A stretch of 64,000 nt of DNA, taken from Streptomyces thinghirensis. GTDB taxonomy: Bacteria > Actinomycetota > Actinomycetia > Streptomycetales > Streptomycetaceae. The DNA is taken from positions 225,714-289,713 of the forward strand of contig JAKFGP010000051.1 in assembly GCA_021502835.1 (NCBI GenBank). The letters are read 5' to 3'. This document shows, piece after piece, positions 59,524 through 64,000 of this stretch. Position numbers and translations under genes: made by a program. Under the pieces are notes generated by a model. That model was not told where the DNA came from. It worked only from the letters and a program-made list of their open reading frames with translations, and did no database searches. Positions within the stretch are counted from its first letter, which is position 1. Each line of letters begins with the position of its first letter.

Positions 59524-60752
59524 CTACGGCTCCCGCGTCTCCGACTCCAGCCGGCCCCGGGTGTCCTGCCCGTAGACGCCGAGCGCGTCGTCGCGGATGC
59601 CGCGGGCCCACTGGTAGGTGCGGACCGCGTCCTCGACCTGGCGGTTGTAGATGCCGTTGGTGTCGCCGGTGTAGAGTGCAGCTGGGCCAGACGCTGCTGG
59701 AGCTCGACGACCTCGGGGCCGCGGTCACCGCGCTGCAGCGTGCCGCCTCCGTCGGGTACGCGGTCCTCGTCCTCGGATTCCTGTGCGGGGCCGTCGGCCG
59801 GTGCGGTCGTCGTGCTCCGCGTCGGCTCGGCCGACCGGGACGGCGTGGGCGAGGCGCTCGACGCCGACGGGGACGGCGAGGACGACGGGCTGGCGCTGGG
59901 GGACGCGCTGGCGGACGGGGACGGCGACGCGGGAGGTCTCGGGGGCCGACGGCGCGCTCGACTCGGGGGTCGCGGAGGCCTCGCTGGTCGACGGGGCCGG
60001 GACGCTCGCCCGCACCTCGTCCGGCAGCGCCCCGTCGCGGGAGGGCGTCTCAGTGGAGAACAGGCCGCTCGCGTACCCGGCCGCGCCCACCACGACCACG
60101 ACCGCCCCCGCGGCACTCAACAGCACGCTCCGGCGTCGTCCGCGCGGCGGACGTCCGCCGGTACTGTCCGCACCGGCCCCCACGGGCTCCCCGGGCGCGA
60201 AAGGGGCGCCGGACGAGCCGGGCGAGGTCTCGAACAGGCGCAGGTCGCGGGCGCTGGGCGCGCCGGCCGAGGGTGCCAGAGGCGTGGGCAGGGTGGACGT
60301 CGTCTCCGTGGTCGCGCCGGGCTGCTCGGCGCCGACGGCGCGCAGCGTCATGGTGGCATCCGGGTCGGGCGGGGAGGGCGGCACGGACGCGGACGGGGGC
60401 GCGGAGTCGGCGTGGGCCGCCGCGACACCGGTTCGGAGGGGCGTTCCGGACGTGGCGCTCCGGGACGAGGGAGGCCCCGAAGGCGCCACGGTCCCGCGCG
60501 CCCCGGGTGTCTCGGGCGCCCCCGGCCCCCGGCGCCGCCGTCCAGTTCGACGTAACGGCCGTATGCGCAGCGGATCGAAGTCCTCCGCCGCCGCCGCCTG
60601 TGCCGTACCGCGCGTCGCGCAGGGCGTCGGCCGCCCGTGACCCGCAGGCGCAGGCGGGCGTGTTGTCCGCCTCCCTGGGCGTGCCGCACTCCGGCACGAG
60701 TGCCCCTGGGGCCGCTCCCGCGGCCCCGCGGCGGCTCTTTCTGCTGTTGCAC
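59524..60752 (-). CDS. Membrane protein with zinc-ribbon N-terminus and peptidoglycan-binding domain
   Basis: About 405 residues. After indels the start reads MQQQKEPPRGRGSG, then VPECGTPREADNTPACACGS (two Cys pairs, a zinc ribbon) and RAADALRDARYGT. A Pro/Ala-rich linker DATMTLRAVGAEQPGATTET leads to one membrane helix (SVLLSAAGAVVVVVGAAGYA). Then a Ser/Pro-rich exported stretch ends in a PG_binding_1 domain: GPEVVELQQRLAQLHLYTGD, GIYNRQVEDAVRTYQWAR and GIRDDALGVYGQDTRGRLES. The GTG at 60752 has GGAGG nine bases upstream. It is a cell-wall-bound protein of unknown role, typical of Streptomyces. Confidence 0.78.
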
Positions 60753-60918
60753 GCGTTCGTCCCTCCCTCGCGACTCCCCTCGCGACCTCCAGAGATTATG
60801 CAGATCTTCTCCACACTCCCACGTGCACGCCCCCGGAATACCGGCCTCGCAGGACTGAACTGCCCATAACTGGTCACACCGACCGGGATGGAAGGTGAGA
60901 CGTCCGTGGGAGGTCTTC

Positions 60919-63003
60919 ATGGCGGAGATGTACGCGCGGCGAAGGACCCGGTACCGCCCCCGGGACGGGGTGAGGGGCAGGGCGAGGGACAGGAGCAGGT
61001 CTCCAGCGGCGTTCTCGTCCTCCGATCGGCGCCCTGCTGCTCGGCCTGCTGCTCGCCGCCCCCGACCAGACCACATCGCGTCGACGGCGCTGCCCACCAT
61101 CGTCAGCGACCTGGGCGGCCTGGAGCACCTGTCCTGGTGGTCACCGCGTACATGTTGGCCGCGACCGCCGCCACCCCCGGCTGTGGGGCAAGCTCGGCGA
61201 CCAGTACGGGCGCAAGAAGCTGTTCCAGACGGCGATCGTGATCTTCCTGGTCGGCTCCGCGCTGTGCGGCGTGGCGCAGAGCATGTCCGAACTGATCGCC
61301 TTCCGGGCCCTCCAGGGGCTGGGCGGCGGCGGTCTGATGGTGCTGTCGATGGTGATCGTCGGCGACCTGGTCCCGCCCCGTGAACGCGGGGCCGCTACCA
61401 GGGCCTCTTCGGTGCCGTCTTCGGCGCGACCAGCGCTGGGACCGCTGCTGGGCGGGGTCTTCACCGAGCACCCGAGCTGGCGCTGGGTCTTCTACATCAA
61501 CCTGCCCGTCGGTATCGTCGCGCTTCGCCGTGATCGCGGCGGTGCTGCACATTCCGCACCGGTCCGCCCGGCACGTCATCGGACTACCTCGGCACCCTCC
61601 TCATCGCGTCTGTCGCGACCTGCGCCTGGTGCTGGTGGTCTCGCTCGGCGGCAATCGACCTGGGCCTGGGGTCGCCGCCGCAGAACATCGGCTTCGGGCG
61701 GTGCTGGGAGTCGTGCTGGACTGCCCTCGTGGCCAGTGGAGCATGCAGGCCGCCGAGCCCGTCCTCCCCCTGCTCTTCCGGGATCCGCACTCATCGCTCT
61801 CCTACCGTCATCAGCTTCGTCGTCGGCTTCCCGCGATGTTCGGCGCGATGACCCACCTGCCGACGTTCCTCCAGGGTCGTCCGCGTCAGCCCGACCATGT
61901 CCGGTGCACATGCCGCCGATGGCCTCCGGCCTGCTGCTGTCCTCGACGGCCCTCCGGGCAGATCGTCAGCCGCACCGGCCGCTGGAAGGTGTTCCCCGTC
62001 GCGGGCACCGCCGTCACCACCCTCGCCTGCTCCCTGCTGCACCAGCTCGACGAGAACAGCGCGACCGGCGAGATGAGCGCCTACTTCTTCGTCTCGGCCT
62101 GGGACTCGGACTGGTGATGCAGGTCCTCGTCCTCATCGTCAGAACGCCGTGGCGTGCACGAGGACCGGCGTCGCCACCTCCGGCGCGACCTTCTTTCCGC
62201 TCCATCGGCGCGTCCTCGGCGCGCTCGCCTCGGCACGATCTTCGCGGGCCGCCTCGGCGACAAACTTGCGCGGACGCCTTCCGGGGCGCCGAACTCCCGC
62301 CTGGTGTCTCCGTGGACACCCTGAAGGCCGACCCGCGCGGCATCGGCGCCCTGCCGCCCACCCAGCGGCCCGAGGCACCGAGCGCCTACGCCACCGCCAT
62401 CACCGACGTCTTCCTGTACGCCGCCCCCGTCGCTCCCCTCCTCGGCTTCCTGCTGGCCTGGTTCCTGAAGGCGAGGACCGGCTGCGCGGCTCGGTCAGGG
62501 CACCGGACGGCACACAGACCCTCGCCAGCAACCCGGTGGAACGGTCCTCGCACGACGAGGTGTGCCGTGTGCGTCGGTGCTCGGCACCCGGGAGGGGCGC
62601 CGGGAGATCTACCGGAGGATCACCGCGCGGGCGGGCTACGACCTGCTGCCCGCGTCGAGCTGATGCTGCTGCGGGTCAGGAGGAACGGCCGGTCGAACCG
62701 GCCCCTCCCTCGCCGAGCGCGGCCCCGTCCCGCTGACCACCGTCATGGCCGCCGCCCGCCAGGTGAGGAACGGCACCCGCCGTCCGCGAGGCTCGACCTG
62801 GTCCTCACCGCCCGGGGCCGCGAGGTGGCGGAACGGCTGGCGCTGGCCCGCGAGGAACTCCCGGCCGAGCTGCTCGGCGACTGGTGGGGCCCCGACCGGC
62901 CGACCGACCTGGTGCAGCTCGTGAAGGAGCTCACCGGCGAGCTGTGCGGCTCGGAGCGGGAGCGCCCGCACGACCCGCGCACGCCGGCGCGGGCAGGGGC
63001 TGA
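60919..63003 (+). CDS. MFS drug exporter (DHA2) with C-terminal winged-helix domain
   Basis: About 690 residues, longer than ordinary DHA2 pumps. Segments are STALPTIVSDLGGLEHLSW, VTAYMLAATAATPLWGKLGD, IVIFLVGSALCGVAQSMSEL, IAFRALQGLGGGGLMVLSMV, PSWRWVFYINLPVGIVAL, FAMFGAMTYLPTFLQVVRG, VFLYAAPVA and LLGFLLAWFLK. The extra C-terminal part is cytoplasmic: EGRREIYRRITARAGYDLLP, LTTVMAAARQVEERHPPSAR, LDLVLTARGREVAERLALAR and DRPTDLVQLVKELTGELCGS, which resembles a MarR-type winged helix. The ATG at 60919 has GGGAGG. It ends at the TGA of 63001 after an indel. At least 20 indels. Confidence 0.87.
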
Positions 63004-63009
63004 GCCCGG

Positions 63010-63517
63010 TCACGCGGCGTGCGGAGCGCTTCGCGAACCAGTGCTCGGCGTACGGGTCCTCCTGCACGCCTCGGTCCCCGCAGCCGAGCCGGCGTGTGCA
63101 GGGCGCGGGGCCTCGACGAGGTCGCCGCGCGTGTCGAGGACCATCCGCGAGGCGCCGAGCGCCCGTGCCGCGTCCTCGGCGGCCCGCACGAGCAGCGCGG
63201 CCCCGCCCCGCCCGCGCATCCGCTCGTACAGGAACACCCGGGTCAGCTTGGCGGTGGCGCCGTCCCGCAGCCGTATGCCCGCCGTGCCCGCTGCTTCACC
63301 GCCGTACCGCGCGACCAGCAACAGAGCCCCGGGGCGGCACCAGGTCGGCGCCGGGAGGCGCGGCGATCTTCCCGCTCCCAGCTCGCCGGGGTCGGTGGCC
63401 GCCCCTCGTGCAGCAGGTAATAGCGGTCGCTGACCGTGTAGCGTCGCGCGCCAGAAGGGCGGCGGCGACGGGGGAGTCGTACGGTTCCGGGGCGACAGTC
63501 CAGGTCGTGACCGGCAT
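63010..63517 (-). CDS. GNAT-family N-acetyltransferase
   Basis: About 165 residues. It begins MPVTTWTVAPEPYDSPVAAA; an upstream ATG at 63526 is possible. After an indel it reads TVSDRYYLLHEGRP and GALLLVARYGGEAAGTAGIR. The acetyl-CoA site is TAKLTRVFLYERMRGRGGAA (R-x-R-G-x-G-A), with LLVRAAEDAARALGASRMVL and DTRGDLVEARALH. The C-terminal YAEHWFAKRSA fits the family. It converges on the MFS gene with six bases between. Indels at about 63080, 63100, 63340, 63375 and 63450. Substrate unknown. Confidence 0.83.
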
Positions 63518-63677
63518 TGTTTCCATGGGAGGGGACCGGGCTCCCGGGCGCAAGCGTATTTTGTACGATGCGCCCTCCGCGCGCGCTGTGCGCCGCCTGA
63601 GGGGCGGAGTCCGGGGCAACCCGAACAGCGAACCTGGTCCGTTCGGAGAGTCGGCAGAGGGCCGGCGGAAGGCACTC

Positions 63678-63897
63678 ATGTCCACAGGCGTGATCATCAT
63701 GCTTGATCGTGATCGTGGCGGCCGCGCCCGTTGCTCGCGGCCGTACTGGCCCTGCGCGCGCGGGGCCCCTAGCACCTGGCGGGAAGCCCGAAGCGCGGCG
63801 GCCGGCCCGAATACGACCGGGCTCCTGGTCCGGCACGCATGGCGACACCAAGGTCGCCGAGCGCGAACTCGCCGAGCGCGTGGAACGGCACGGGTGA
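63678..63897 (+). CDS. Small membrane protein, truncated at an abrupt junction
   Basis: After two indels it begins MSTGVIIML with a hydrophobic stretch, then GPEYDRALVRHDGDTKVAER and ELAERVERHG. This matches a Streptomyces membrane protein in which ERVERHG is followed by a further 60-80 residues (SLRELPL-type). Here a TGA follows at once, exactly where the base composition changes. The gene is therefore cut, either by a real insertion or by a chimeric contig end. RBS GGAAGG seven bases before the ATG. Confidence 0.6.
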
Positions 63898-64000
63898 AGC
63901 GGCGCACGAAAAACGCGAAAGCGTTTCACGATAAATGAAAAACAAGGTTACACAAACCCTGGACAAGGCTAAAAGCAAATCTGAACTGAACGAAGTACAA
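63898..64000. other. Low-GC tail unlike the rest of the window
   Basis: GC falls to about 40%, compared with about 72% elsewhere. The sequence starts within 10 bases of the ERVERHG codons. A possible peptide on the + strand begins MKNKVTQTLDKAKSKSELNE from an ATG near 63936. It could be foreign DNA or a mis-joined contig. Confidence 0.55.

Overview
This is a high-GC actinobacterial chromosome segment, almost certainly Streptomyces. Most start codons are ATG or GTG with GGAGG-type ribosome sites. Gene content and order (fasR-fabD-fabH-acpP-fabF, aceE, a DUF3052 gene, a run of TerD genes) match, from memory, the S. coelicolor core region around SCO2340-SCO2408. There is one tRNA. I see no mobile element, prophage, CRISPR array or rRNA. 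The assembly has very many single-base insertions and deletions, so most genes are read in two or three frames that join into one continuous family match. I treat these as sequencing errors, give one span per gene, and do not call pseudogenes.

Layout. 1-9.1 kb holds carbohydrate catabolism on the minus strand: a cut-off PLP aminotransferase, a Tat-type aldose 1-epimerase, a three-gene sugar ABC transporter (lipoprotein, double ATPase, permease), an unknown TIM-barrel-like protein, a zinc alcohol dehydrogenase and a galactonate-dehydratase-like enzyme. 9.3-18.7 kb is mixed: zinc-ribbon membrane protein, MarR/oxidoreductase pair, Ohr, beta-lactamase-fold hydrolase, EI24 membrane protein, a secreted pyroglutamyl-peptidase-like protein, a second galM, an SGNH lipoprotein and DUF3145. 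18.8-23.9 kb is the type II fatty acid synthase core with its PucR-type activator FasR. 23.9-32.8 kb has pirin, serine hydrolase, GNAT, a MerR/aldo-keto reductase operon, DUF4429-SHOCT, a DUF1023 hydrolase, a TetR/MFS pair and a small membrane protein.

32.9-38.5 kb carries aceE, DUF3052, a peroxiredoxin and two TerD genes. 38.5-46.4 kb continues as a Ter stress module: a TerC-like DUF475 membrane protein, two more TerD-family proteins, a CitE-like aldolase, two phosphoribosyltransferase proteins (with TRSP and PELOTA domains) that read as one continuous frame, and a HAD phosphatase. This layout fits the predicted Ter-linked pathway for an unknown nucleoside-like metabolite and is the most interesting part of the window.

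46.5-64 kb: DedA protein, NarL-type two-component system with palindromic operators, FmdB zinc ribbon, coiled-coil protein coupled to a DUF4097 lipoprotein, tRNA-Val, GNAT, DUF2277, a second DedA protein, DoxX under an iron box, a perfect CebR-type box, PhoD, a secreted HNH nuclease, a yybP-ykoY (manganese) riboswitch ahead of a UPF0016 transporter, HAD phosphatase, peptidoglycan-binding protein, MFS pump, GNAT and a membrane protein cut by an abrupt low-GC junction in the last 100 bases.
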